From Prochlorococcus sp. AG-673-L20 (GTDB lineage Bacteria > Cyanobacteriota > Cyanobacteriia > PCC-6307 > Cyanobiaceae), in contig QCTN01000011.1 in the NCBI GenBank assembly GCA_003211135.1, forward strand, positions 1 through 40,021: 40,021 bases of DNA, written 5' to 3'. The translations under genes and the position numbers were made by a program. Under the pieces are notes generated by a model. That model had not been told where the DNA came from. It saw only the letters and a program-made list of their open reading frames with translations, and made no database searches. This document shows, piece after piece, positions 20,403 through 28,496 of the stretch (position 1 is the first letter of the stretch; the number at the start of each line of letters is the position of its first letter).

Positions 20403-21058
20403 GATATATTTTTTTTATAAAGTCTCATAAAAATCTTTATTAAAAAATAAATTAATATAAAAATTAGTATAGGTTTGATAATGTATTTTATTTGATCTAG
20501 ATAAGTTTCGATTATTTGATAATTTTCACCAAATACAAATCCTGAATAAGTTAATAATGCGACCCATATGAAACTTCCTAAACTAGTCCAAATTAAAAAT
20601 TTCCCAAGTGGCATCAGTTCCATTCCAGCAGGGACTGAAATTAATGTTCTTATACCAGGAACTAATCTACCCCAAAAAACTAATGAAACCCCATATTTAT
20701 CAAACCATCTTTTGCTTTTAATAAGATCATTAGAAGTTATTCCTATAAATTTGCCCCTTCTATCTAAAAAGTTTGAAAGTCTCTTTTCATTTACTAATTT
20801 ACCCAAATAATACCAAGGAATAGAACCTGCTATCGTTCCTAATAAACCCCAAAAAACCAAAATATAGAAATTTAATTTTTGTTGATAAACAAAAAACCCT
20901 CCTAAAGGCATTATTATTTCTGATGGAATTGGTGGGATGATATTCTCTAAAAACATCGCCAAACATATCGTTAGGTAAGCGATTGTTGAATTTGTTTCAA
21001 CAGCCTTAGTGATATATTCTGGAATCGAAGTGAGTAAATTAATAAAAATTAAACTCAA
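20399..21058 (-). CDS. DedA-family membrane protein
   Basis: DedA/SNARE-associated proteins are polytopic membrane proteins linked to lipid carrier flipping and membrane homeostasis. The 219-residue protein shows the family pattern: FLENIIPPIPSEIIMPLGGF (conserved E and PxPSE), GTIAGSIPWYYLGKLV, then the signature FWGRLVPGIRTLISVPAG with its conserved Arg and Gly-x-Arg. C-terminal helices end in a basic tail. Five or so membrane segments are apparent. The start is a TTG at 21058, 2 bases after ahcY's stop on the same strand; no upstream ATG fits better. It is probably co-transcribed with ahcY, with no obvious functional link. Confidence 0.9.
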   Translation of the reverse strand: MSLIFINLLTSIPEYITKAVETNSTIAYLTICLAMFLENIIPPIPSEIIMPLGGFFVYQQKLNFYILVFWGLLGTIAGSIPWYYLGKLVNEKRLSNFLDRRGKFIGITSNDLIKSKRWFDKYGVSLVFWGRLVPGIRTLISVPAGMELMPLGKFLIWTSLGSFIWVALLTYSGFVFGENYQIIETYLDQIKYIIKPILIFILIYFLIKIFMRLYKKNIS

Positions 21059-21060
21059 AT

Positions 21061-22479
21061 TTAGTATCTATACTGCTCTGGTTTATAAGGTCCTTCAACA
21101 GAGACATTAATATAGTCTGCTTGATCTTTAGTAAGTTTTGTTAACTTAGCCCCAATTTTATCCAAATGTAATCTGGCTACCATTTCATCTAAATGTTTGG
21201 GTAAAACATAGACCTCTTTAGAGTATTCATCTGACTTATTGAAAAGTTCAATTTGGGCTAATACCTGGTTAGTAAAAGAATTACTCATTACAAAACTTGG
21301 ATGACCTGTTGCACAACCTAAATTAACAAGTCTTCCCTCTGCTAAAAGAATAATTTTATTTCCACTAGGCAAAGTAATATGATCAACTTGAGGCTTAATA
21401 TTTTCCCATGGATAATCTTTCAACGAAGCAACATCAATCTCGTTATCAAAATGTCCAATATTACATACTATCGCCTCATCCTTCATTTTAATAAGGTTAT
21501 CGTTAGTTATAACTTGATAATTACCAGTAGCAGTAACAAATATATCTATATCTTCAACAACATCATTCAAAGTGACAACACTGAATCCTTCCATGGCTGC
21601 TTGAAGAGCACATATAGGATCAACTTCAGCAACTTTGACTATTGCTCCAAGTCCTCTTAATGATTGAGCAGATCCTTTACCAACATCTCCAAAACCTATT
21701 ACTAAGGCAACCTTTCCTGCAATCATTACATCAGTCGCACGTTTGATACTGTCAACTAGAGATTCTCTACAACCATATAGGTTATCAAATTTACTCTTAG
21801 TAACTGAATCATTTACGTTGATAGCAGGAAATGGTAGTGCATTTTGTTTTTGCAATTGATATAGTCTTGCAACTCCTGTTGTTGTTTCTTCAGTAACGCC
21901 AATAATATTTCCCTTAATACGAGAGTAGAAGCTGCTATCTTCTTGCAATTTGGACCTAATTGATTTGAATAATGCTATTTCCTCTTCATTACTAGGATTG
22001 TTTAAAACTGACAAATCCTTTTCTGCCTTACTACCAAGTATTAATAAACCTGTTGCATCCCCCCCGTCATCAAGAATCATGTTTGGAGAATCTGTACCCC
22101 AATCTAAAATGTAATGAGTATATTGCCAATACTCATCTAAACTCTCACCTTTTTTTGCATAAACAGAAATTCCTTGTTCTGCAATAGCAGCCGCCGCATG
22201 ATCCTGAGTTGAGAAAATATTGCATGAAGCCCATTTTACTTGTGCACCAAGATCAACAAGAGTTTCAATCAAAACAGCAGTTTGGATAGTCATATGCAAA
22301 CTACCAGCTATTTTTGCACCTTTTAGAGGTTTATCAGAATGATGCTTCTTTCTTAGTGCCATTAATCCAGGCATTTCAGTTTCGGCAATTTTAATTTCTT
22401 TACGTCCAAAATCTGATAAAGAAATATCAGTAATTACGTTATTTGGTATGGAGGTTTTAATCGAGTTAGCAATAACCAT
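21061..22479 (-). CDS. ahcY: Adenosylhomocysteinase (SAH hydrolase)
   Basis: This NAD-dependent enzyme splits S-adenosylhomocysteine into adenosine and homocysteine, relieving product inhibition of methyltransferases. The 472-residue protein carries [56 protein letters not shown], the Rossmann NAD motif [20 protein letters not shown] and [13 protein letters not shown]. The ending KPEQYRY is universal in the family. It belongs to the longer bacterial/plant form with an insertion after the first domain. ATG is at 22479; the divergent gene tsaE begins 50 bases away. No SAH riboswitch is recognisable in that short gap. Confidence 0.97.
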   Translation of the reverse strand: MVIANSIKTSIPNNVITDISLSDFGRKEIKIAETEMPGLMALRKKHHSDKPLKGAKIAGSLHMTIQTAVLIETLVDLGAQVKWASCNIFSTQDHAAAAIAEQGISVYAKKGESLDEYWQYTHYILDWGTDSPNMILDDGGDATGLLILGSKAEKDLSVLNNPSNEEEIALFKSIRSKLQEDSSFYSRIKGNIIGVTEETTTGVARLYQLQKQNALPFPAINVNDSVTKSKFDNLYGCRESLVDSIKRATDVMIAGKVALVIGFGDVGKGSAQSLRGLGAIVKVAEVDPICALQAAMEGFSVVTLNDVVEDIDIFVTATGNYQVITNDNLIKMKDEAIVCNIGHFDNEIDVASLKDYPWENIKPQVDHITLPSGNKIILLAEGRLVNLGCATGHPSFVMSNSFTNQVLAQIELFNKSDEYSKEVYVLPKHLDEMVARLHLDKIGAKLTKLTKDQADYINVSVEGPYKPEQYRY

Positions 22480-22528
22480 CTCTAAAAGTATCTTATACTC
22501 TAACTATAAGTGATTTTTATATAATTTT

Positions 22529-22966
22529 GTGTTTGTTGGAAATTTAAAAGAAACAATTCAATTAGGAAGTGATTTTGCTCGAGGTTTAAATCCAAAATCG
22601 GTTGTTTTGCTTCAAGGTCCTATTGGAGCTGGAAAAACTTCATTCGTCCAGGGAATTGCAATAGGCCTATCTATTTCAGAAGATATTACAAGTCCAACAT
22701 TTGCTTTATCACATCATTACAATTCTGGAACAATTCCACTTATTCACATGGATTTATACAGGCTAGAAAATAGCTTGATGGCAAAAGAATTCTTTATTTC
22801 TGAAGAAGAAGAGGCTATACAAAATGAAGCTATTCTGGTTATTGAATGGCCGGAATTAATAAAGCCAGTTTTGAATAATTTCTGGAAAATAGAAATAAGT
22901 TACGCTACAAATTTTGGGAGAAATTATAAGATCTGGGATCCAAAAAATTCATTAACCTTTGAATAA
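22529..22966 (+). CDS. tsaE: tRNA threonylcarbamoyladenosine biosynthesis ATPase TsaE
   Basis: TsaE is the P-loop ATPase that resets the TsaB-TsaD complex in making t6A37 of ANN-decoding tRNAs. The 145-residue protein has Walker A LLQGPIGAGKTSFVQG, the family motifs ITSPTFALSH and LIHMDLYRLE, and the Walker B-like IEWPELIKP. The start is GTG at 22529; an in-frame stop six codons upstream leaves no ATG alternative. Its last 43 bases overlap the convergent sugar kinase gene. tsaB and tsaD are not in the window. The former name is yjeE. Confidence 0.92.
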   Translation: MFVGNLKETIQLGSDFARGLNPKSVVLLQGPIGAGKTSFVQGIAIGLSISEDITSPTFALSHHYNSGTIPLIHMDLYRLENSLMAKEFFISEEEEAIQNEAILVIEWPELIKPVLNNFWKIEISYATNFGRNYKIWDPKNSLTFE

Positions 22967-23923
22967 TCTGGTTGTTGTTCAATCGCACCTTCTCCAAGAC
23001 AAGTGAGTAAACCGCAAACACTTGCGAACCTTACACAATTTTGTATTTCCGATTCATTTGAAGGATAATCACACGAAAGTAATTGTGAAATTAATCCAGC
23101 TAAAAAAGCATCACCTGCACCAGTAGTATCAATAATTTTTGGCGAATTTAATACTTTAGTCATTCCCTGCACTCCATTTATAAACCACAAAATGGGATTT
23201 GCACCATCTGTAATTATTACATCAGGACGGTTTGACAATGTTTCAGATATTTCCAAAGGGTTTTCATTTTCAAAAAATAAAATTGCTTCCTCTTTAGCCA
23301 ACTTTAAAATATGCGCATAGTTCAATAAATTCCTAATTAAACCCACTCTCTCATTTTTACTAGTTACTAATGAAGAAGTTGCAAAATCCCAAAAAACCTC
23401 TCTCCAGTTCAAATCAATTATTATCTTTACATCAAATTTATTAGCCAAAATCAATAGAAAGTTAATAGTATCTGCTGACGCTTTAGAAGATAATATAATT
23501 GTTCCACAAACAAAATATTTCGTTTTTAAAAAAAGTTTTTCCAAACTTTTCAAATCTTTTTTAATTTCATTCATATCAAAAGCTTCATCAGCAAAAACTG
23601 TATTAAAGCCTTTATCAAAACCAGAAAAATATCGATCTCCAGCATTATCTCTATTTACTTTAACGATACGAGTAGGAAGACAATCATCCAGTTGCAAAAA
23701 ATTTATATTTACCTCTAATTCTTTAAATTGTTTAATAAATTTCTTACCAAATTCATCATTTCCTATACGTCCAATAAATGCTGTATCTATTTGCAATTTT
23801 CTCAATGCACAAGCTACATTTGCAGGAGCTCCTCCCAAAAAGTCTGTAAATTCTTGATTCGATTTGTTCTTGATTCTATCTATTAAAGCCTCTCCGATAC
23901 AAACAACTTTTGTTTTTTTTCAT
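22924..23923 (-). CDS. PfkB-family sugar kinase (fructokinase-like), frameshifted in an A8 run just after the start codon
   Basis: This is a ribokinase/PfkB-fold kinase, most like fructokinases. Conserved parts are GGAPANVACALRKLQ, GRIGNDEFGKKFI and, near the C-terminus, IDTTGAGDAFLAGL with the catalytic Asp of GAGD. The ATG at 23921-23923 is followed by eight A (plus-strand T at 23913-23920). As written, the frame from ATG runs off, while the kinase frame has a stop (TGA) overlapping the ATG. With seven A the product reads MKKTKVVCIGEALIDRI and joins the kinase frame, giving 332 residues. This N-terminal GEALID strand is a family hallmark, so the intended start is clear. Without correction only a TTG at 23838 could start, losing 28 residues including the substrate-side Asp. 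Its 3' end overlaps tsaE by 43 bases. Confidence 0.85.
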
Positions 23924-24012
23924 ATACTAAAAATTTTTTCTAAATTAAGAATAATTAATCAGAAACGAATATTATTTTTTTGAATTAAAGTTTAATTAAC
24001 ATTATTCTTCTA

Positions 24013-24927
24013 ATGCCTTTTAAAAAATCCAAAAAATGGAAATGGAAAGACTGGGATATATCATGGTCTTCATCAAAACAATTATCTAATAATATTGATT
24101 TAAATATTTTATTAGTCCATGGTTTCGGAGCATCAAAACGTCATTGGAGACATAATCAAGATTTTCTCGGAAATATTTATAATTGTTATTCAATTGACCT
24201 ACTAGGCTTTGGAGAAAGTAGCCAACCTGGGGCTTTATTAGACTATGAATCTTACAAAGCAAATCATGTTAAATATTCCTTTGACTTGTGGGGGAGTCAG
24301 ATCGCTACTTTTTGTAATGAGGTAATTAAATCTCCTGTTTATCTTGTAGGTAACTCAATCGGTGGCGTGGCGTCTTTAAAAGCTGCTGAAATTCTTAAAG
24401 AAAATTGCAATGGTCTTGTTTTAATTGATTGTGCCCAAAGAACAATGGATGATAAGAGACTTAAAAGAAGCGATGTATTAATGAATTTATTGCGTCCGGT
24501 AATAAAAACATTAGTAAGTAAAAGAATTATTAGTAACACCCTTTTTGAAAGAGCTGCCAATCCATCAGTTATTAAACAAATTCTTAAAAAAGCATATCCA
24601 TCAGGAAAAAATATTGATGAAGAATTAATAGAAATTTTACATCAGCCATCTCAACGCAAAAACTCAAAAGAGGCTTTTCGTGGTTTTATTAATTTATTTG
24701 ATGATTATCTTGCAACAGACCTTTTTGATAAAGTTTATGCCCCAATTCAATTAATTTGGGGGGAAAAAGATCCCTGGGAGTCTCTGGTCGAGGCAAAATC
24801 TTGGAAAGATAATTATAAAAACATAAAAAGACTAGATGTTATTAAAGAGTCTGGACATTGTCCTCACGATGAAAATCCAGAAGAGACTAATAATTTAATT
24901 TGTCAATTTATTCAAGATACGAAATAA
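24013..24927 (+). CDS. Alpha/beta-fold hydrolase
   Basis: This is a soluble alpha/beta hydrolase of the kind related to chloroplast and cyanobacterial lipases/esterases; the substrate is unknown. The 304-residue protein has the oxyanion-hole motif LLVHGFGASKRHWRHN, the YSIDLLGFGESSQPG strand, and the nucleophile elbow YLVGNSIGGVASL with Ser in G-x-S-x-G. The acid lies in IQLIWGEKDPWES and the catalytic His in KESGHCPHDENPEE. The triad is therefore complete. The N-terminus is basic and Trp-rich (KKSKKWKWKDWDISWSS) without a signal peptide. ATG is at 24013. Its last 16 bases overlap the convergent sigma factor gene. Confidence 0.9.
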   Translation: MPFKKSKKWKWKDWDISWSSSKQLSNNIDLNILLVHGFGASKRHWRHNQDFLGNIYNCYSIDLLGFGESSQPGALLDYESYKANHVKYSFDLWGSQIATFCNEVIKSPVYLVGNSIGGVASLKAAEILKENCNGLVLIDCAQRTMDDKRLKRSDVLMNLLRPVIKTLVSKRIISNTLFERAANPSVIKQILKKAYPSGKNIDEELIEILHQPSQRKNSKEAFRGFINLFDDYLATDLFDKVYAPIQLIWGEKDPWESLVEAKSWKDNYKNIKRLDVIKESGHCPHDENPEETNNLICQFIQDTK

Positions 24928-25913
24928 GCTTCTACGCTTTCGCTTAGTCTTCTTAAACCTCTTAGACCATCTCTTTCTAAATTTCTTACTCTATCTCTAC
25001 TAATGCCCAAAACACGTCCAATACCTGTTAGTGACATTGGTTCATCTCCATCCATACCATATCTCATTCTTAAAACCCTACATTGCAAATCAGGTAACTG
25101 ATGAAGAAGTGAATGTAAATCACCCCTCATACAATCCATTTCGATTTGCTCATCTGGTAAATCTTCTCCCCCAGCTAACAAATCTAGTAAAACTGTATCT
25201 TCACCATCTCCTACTTTTGTTTCTAAACTAACTGGTTGACCTGCTTTGCACATTAAATCTTTTACGTCATCTTCTGGTAACTCAACATATTTAGCAAGTT
25301 CACTTATTGTAGGTGTTCTTGACATTTCTTGACTCAACTCTCTTTGACCTTTTTTAAGCTTATTAAGCATTTCTGTGATGTGGATTGGCAATCTAATGGC
25401 TCTGCTTTTTTCCGCGATTGCTCTTGTAATGCCCTGTCTAATCCACCAATATGCATATGTTGAAAACTTGTAACCTCTAGCAGGATCAAATTTTTCTACA
25501 CCTCTTACTAGTCCAATTGTTCCTTCTTGGATCAAATCAAGAAGTTCCATGTTTCTTTTTGTATATTTTTTTGCAACACTAACGACTAGTCTTAAATTTG
25601 CAGCAACCATTCTTTCTTTCGCTCGCTGACCAGCTCTGAGTCTTTTTTTGATTTGTGAAGTAGATAAATTTAATTTTTCAGCTAATTCTTCAGCAGAAGG
25701 TTTATTATCAGTCAATTCTGTTATTTCAATTTCAGCTCTTTCAACTTGCATATATTCTTGAACTTGCCTACCTAAAGTTATTTCTTGCTCATGTGATAGT
25801 AATGGAACTCTTCCTATATCTCTCAAATAAGACCTTACCAAATCCACATCATTGCTAGATTTTAAAGATGAAATAGTAGCTAATTTATTCTCAACTAATG
25901 TTTCGGGTGACAT
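24912..25913 (-). CDS. RNA polymerase sigma factor, RpoD-like group 2
   Basis: This is an alternative primary-like sigma factor of the cyanobacterial group 2 type, used for adaptive transcription (light, day phase, nutrients). ATG at 25913 (MSPETLVENKLAT) is chosen over an upstream start at 25979 that would add 22 hydrophobic residues; this gives 333 residues. Region 1.2 reads SYLRDIGRVPLLSHEQEITL. Region 2 reads NLRLVVSVAKKYTKRNMELL, then DLIQEGTIGLVRGVEKFDP and YAYWWIRQGITRAIAEKSR. Region 3 is IRLPIHITEMLNKLKK, and region 4 has VLRMRYGMDG and the helix-turn-helix LTGIGRVLGISRDRVRNLER. It lacks the long N-terminal region 1.1 of the housekeeping RpoD. A specific paralogue name cannot be given from this sequence alone. 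Confidence 0.94.
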   Translation of the reverse strand: MSPETLVENKLATISSLKSSNDVDLVRSYLRDIGRVPLLSHEQEITLGRQVQEYMQVERAEIEITELTDNKPSAEELAEKLNLSTSQIKKRLRAGQRAKERMVAANLRLVVSVAKKYTKRNMELLDLIQEGTIGLVRGVEKFDPARGYKFSTYAYWWIRQGITRAIAEKSRAIRLPIHITEMLNKLKKGQRELSQEMSRTPTISELAKYVELPEDDVKDLMCKAGQPVSLETKVGDGEDTVLLDLLAGGEDLPDEQIEMDCMRGDLHSLLHQLPDLQCRVLRMRYGMDGDEPMSLTGIGRVLGISRDRVRNLERDGLRGLRRLSESVEAYFVS

Positions 25914-26013
25914 AAAAGTTAATGTTGTTTTGTAAACAATACCATTAAGAAATGTAAAGTTAAACAAAAAAATCCACAATTTTACAAAAATGAGAATAAA
26001 TACCTAGTGAAAT

Positions 26014-27423
26014 CTATAAAATTGAAGAATTAAGTAACCAATTTGCAGTACTAAGATAAATAAACACCCCAGCTATATCTGTCACAGTTGTTATGAAGGG
26101 GGAAGACATCAAAGCAGGATCTAAACCCATCCTGTCGAAAAGCAAGGGAAGAATAGCTCCGGCGGTTGCAGCAAGCGTTGTTATCGAAATTAAGCTAATT
26201 CCAACTGCAGATGCGATTAATGGTCCCTCACCTTGCCACCATGCAAAGGGGAAAACCACTAACATCATTAAAATTCCCAATATAGCACCAGTTATTGACT
26301 CTTTAACCACTGCTTTAAATGCTCCCAATGATTTTAATTTCTGAGTACTTAAACCCCTTATAACGACTGTTGAGCTTTGAGCTCCAACATTTCCTCCGGT
26401 ACCGATAAGCAAAGGGATAAAAGCAGCTAGTAAAACTATTTCTTTTAAAATCTGATCGTTCATTGCAATAACTTTTGTAGTTAATCCATTAGCTAAAACT
26501 AAAATTAATAGCCATAAAATTCTACGTCGAGCAATTGTAAATAAACCACTTTGAAAATAATCATCTTCATCACCAAGTTGAACAGCGCCCGCAGCATAAA
26601 TATCTCGAGTGGCTTCTTGTTCAATAACATCAATCAAATCATCAACAGTAACAATTCCAACTAATCTTTTTTCTTTATCTACAACTGGAAGAGCTAAAAA
26701 ATCATATCTTTGAATTGCTCTAGCTACATCCTCTTGATTAGTATTCGTTGAAATATTAACAACATCCTTTGTCATAACCTCACCAATTGGCCTACCAGGA
26801 TCTGCCGTAACAAGATCTCTTAAGGATAATATTCCAGTAAGATGCCTTTCTTTATCTGTGACATATAAACTATAAATTGTCTCTGTAAATGCAGCCCTTT
26901 TTCTTACTATTGACAAGGCTTCCTCAGCAGTTTGCATTTCTTTTAAATCTATAAATTCAGTAGTCATTAATCTACCCGCTGTTTCTGGCTCATAACCTAA
27001 CAATTCAGCTGTTACTTTTCTTTCACCTGGACTTAGTGCTGATAGAAATTTTCGTACAACTTTTGCTGGTAATTCATCAAAAAGTTGAACCCTATCATCA
27101 GGAGACATTTTTTCAACTATTTCCAAAACCTCTCCGGAACGAAGTCTATCTAGTAATGTTTGCTGCACTATTGGATCTAAATACTCATAAACCTCGATTG
27201 CCTCATTTTTTTTTAATAACCTAAATGCGAGAGCCTGTAATATTAAGGGAAGACTACCAATTGCATCAGCGATATCAACGGGCTGGGAAGGCTCAAGTAA
27301 TAATTTTGCTTCATCATAATTTCCTGCAACTAGTAATTCCTCAAGCTGAATTGTAATCTTTCCACGAGTAGTTAAATCCGAAGATAAAGAGGTTATTACC
27401 TCAATATTATTATTCTCTTCCAT
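26014..27423 (-). CDS. mgtE: Magnesium transporter MgtE
   Basis: MgtE is a Mg2+-selective channel gated by intracellular Mg2+. The 469-residue protein shows the standard layout. The N-terminal superhelical MgtE_N domain covers about residues 30-145 (VDIADAIGSLPLILQALAFR, FDELPAKVVRKFLSALSP). Two CBS domains follow (about 150-280: YVTDKERHLTGILSLRDLV, FLALPVVDKEKRLVGIVTVD). Five C-terminal transmembrane helices start near RRRILWLLILVLANGL, with the pore signature GTGGNVGAQSSTVVIRGL. ATG is at 27423. It lies downstream of two fluoride channel genes on the same strand, 42 bases after the nearer one. Confidence 0.96.
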   Translation of the reverse strand: MEENNNIEVITSLSSDLTTRGKITIQLEELLVAGNYDEAKLLLEPSQPVDIADAIGSLPLILQALAFRLLKKNEAIEVYEYLDPIVQQTLLDRLRSGEVLEIVEKMSPDDRVQLFDELPAKVVRKFLSALSPGERKVTAELLGYEPETAGRLMTTEFIDLKEMQTAEEALSIVRKRAAFTETIYSLYVTDKERHLTGILSLRDLVTADPGRPIGEVMTKDVVNISTNTNQEDVARAIQRYDFLALPVVDKEKRLVGIVTVDDLIDVIEQEATRDIYAAGAVQLGDEDDYFQSGLFTIARRRILWLLILVLANGLTTKVIAMNDQILKEIVLLAAFIPLLIGTGGNVGAQSSTVVIRGLSTQKLKSLGAFKAVVKESITGAILGILMMLVVFPFAWWQGEGPLIASAVGISLISITTLAATAGAILPLLFDRMGLDPALMSSPFITTVTDIAGVFIYLSTANWLLNSSIL

Positions 27424-27465
27424 GATATTGCTCTTAATCGAAGTGACACTAATATTATATAAAAA

Positions 27466-27795
27466 TTAAGTAATTTTTCTACTTAATTGAAAACCAATAT
27501 ACATTATTATTAAATTCAAAATAACAATTACATTCAAATAAATAAATAACTTTAAATAGTAACCTTGGATAATAAATTGATATAAAAAATGAAAAAAACC
27601 ACTAAAAGATGTGAAGCAAGAACAGAACCCAATTAATAAAATTTCTTTTTTTGACTTACTAAGTGTCCTTGAAACAAAAAAACCATGTAGAAAAGAACCT
27701 AAAATAGAAACAACTAAAATATTATTAAAATAAAACCTTAAAAATGTTGCCAGATATGCGGTTAAAAATAAAGTTAATAAATATTTTTTATTCAA
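27466..27795 (-). CDS. crcB: Fluoride channel FluC/CrcB, second tandem copy (divergent)
   Basis: CrcB/FluC dimers export fluoride. The frame is open from 27831, but TTG at 27793-27795 is chosen (NKKYLLTLFLTAYLATFLRF). This gives 109 residues and the 4-base overlap TTGA with the stop of the upstream copy, a typical coupling arrangement. Four membrane segments are evident. The TM3 motif GFCSCFTSFSGFFHF keeps the two Phe of the family F-box (consensus GxxTTFSTF). The TM2 region reads VSILGSFLHGFF and appears to lack the Asn present in the family motif N-x-x-G-S/C-F. This makes it a degenerate partner, likely to work as a heterodimer with the adjacent copy. Confidence 0.82.
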   Translation of the reverse strand: MNKKYLLTLFLTAYLATFLRFYFNNILVVSILGSFLHGFFVSRTLSKSKKEILLIGFCSCFTSFSGFFHFLYQFIIQGYYLKLFIYLNVIVILNLIIMYIGFQLSRKIT

Positions 27796-28163
27796 TTTAT
27801 GCAGATTAAAGTAATAAAATATCCAAAACAAAAAAATAAAAAAGATAATACTAAAACTTCTGCATAATAAAACAATAGGCTTAAATATTTTCTTTCTTGA
27901 ATCAAATTAAATAATTGATATATAAAAGATGAAAATGTACTTAAACAACCCAAAAAACCAACATAAAAGAATAATATTAAATTCTTATTTGTCATATTTA
28001 AACCTACGAAAATACCTAAAAATAACGAGGATAAAACATTTGCTATTAGAATGTTATTAGAAGAAAATACTTTCTCTTTTCCAGAAATATATTTTATAAA
28101 CCTTCTTACAATCAACCCGAAAGTACTTCCTGCTAAAATATGAATAATACCATCTAATTCCAA
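27792..28163 (-). CDS. crcB: Fluoride channel FluC/CrcB, first tandem copy
   Basis: This is a four-helix membrane protein of 123 residues of the FluC fluoride-channel family. The N-terminal motif ILAGSTFGLIVRRFIKY corresponds to the family G-x-x-G-x-x-x-R start. TM2 has LIANVLSSLFLGIFVG with the conserved Asn, and TM3 has GFLGCLSTFSSFIYQ with both F-box Phe residues. The start appears to be TTG at 28163, 3 bases after the stop of the SH3-like gene; no ATG precedes the first helix. The stop overlaps the TTG start of the second copy. Adjacent paralogues in this family usually form an obligate heterodimer. Confidence 0.84.
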   Translation of the reverse strand: MELDGIIHILAGSTFGLIVRRFIKYISGKEKVFSSNNILIANVLSSLFLGIFVGLNMTNKNLILFFYVGFLGCLSTFSSFIYQLFNLIQERKYLSLLFYYAEVLVLSFLFFCFGYFITLICIN

Positions 28164-28166
28164 ATT

Positions 28167-28496
28167 CTATATTTTAATCCAACCCCTTTTAGTTCTCTCA
28201 GGATCTTCAATAAATCGATTTGTTAGCAATTCTACTCTTGCCCAAGTATCATCTTCGTTGACTACCCATTTTTGTAAAACTGATAATGATGAACCACTAT
28301 CTAGAACTAACAACTTTTTAGCGTTAATTTTAGGAAAAGTATAAAGTGAACAATTTGCATTTAATATAATTTCCTTGGAATTATTAAGAATATTATATTC
28401 ATTTAAATTCCTTTGTATTCCTCCTGCAGGTAAAGTAATTGGACCAATTAAAGCGAATCCGATTAAACAAATGTTTTTTATCACATTTTTCATCAT
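28167..28496 (-). CDS. Exported SH3-like domain protein of unknown function
   Basis: The 109-residue product has an N-terminal signal peptide ([19 protein letters not shown], hydrophobic core about 8-20). A bacterial SH3-like module follows from about residue 40: NANCSLYTFPKINAKKLLVL, DSGSSLSVLQKW and DTWARVELLTNRF, ending KRGWIKI. This arrangement (N-C-S-L-Y-x-x-P... hydrophobic strand... W-x-R-V-x... G-W-I) is typical of SH3b domains that bind peptidoglycan or exported proteins. The start codon overlaps the gyrB stop as ATGA (28493-28496), so translation is probably coupled to gyrB. Function is unknown. The stop is 3 bases before the crcB pair. Confidence 0.78.
   Translation of the reverse strand: MMKNVIKNICLIGFALIGPITLPAGGIQRNLNEYNILNNSKEIILNANCSLYTFPKINAKKLLVLDSGSSLSVLQKWVVNEDDTWARVELLTNRFIEDPERTKRGWIKI

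Noticed and set aside
22480..22528. SAH riboswitch upstream of ahcY
   Set aside because: The 49-base gap is too short and AT-rich and has none of the conserved core.
25914..25979. Hydrophobic N-terminal extension of the sigma factor
   Set aside because: Twenty-two hydrophobic residues do not fit a sigma factor; ATG at 25913 begins the expected sequence.
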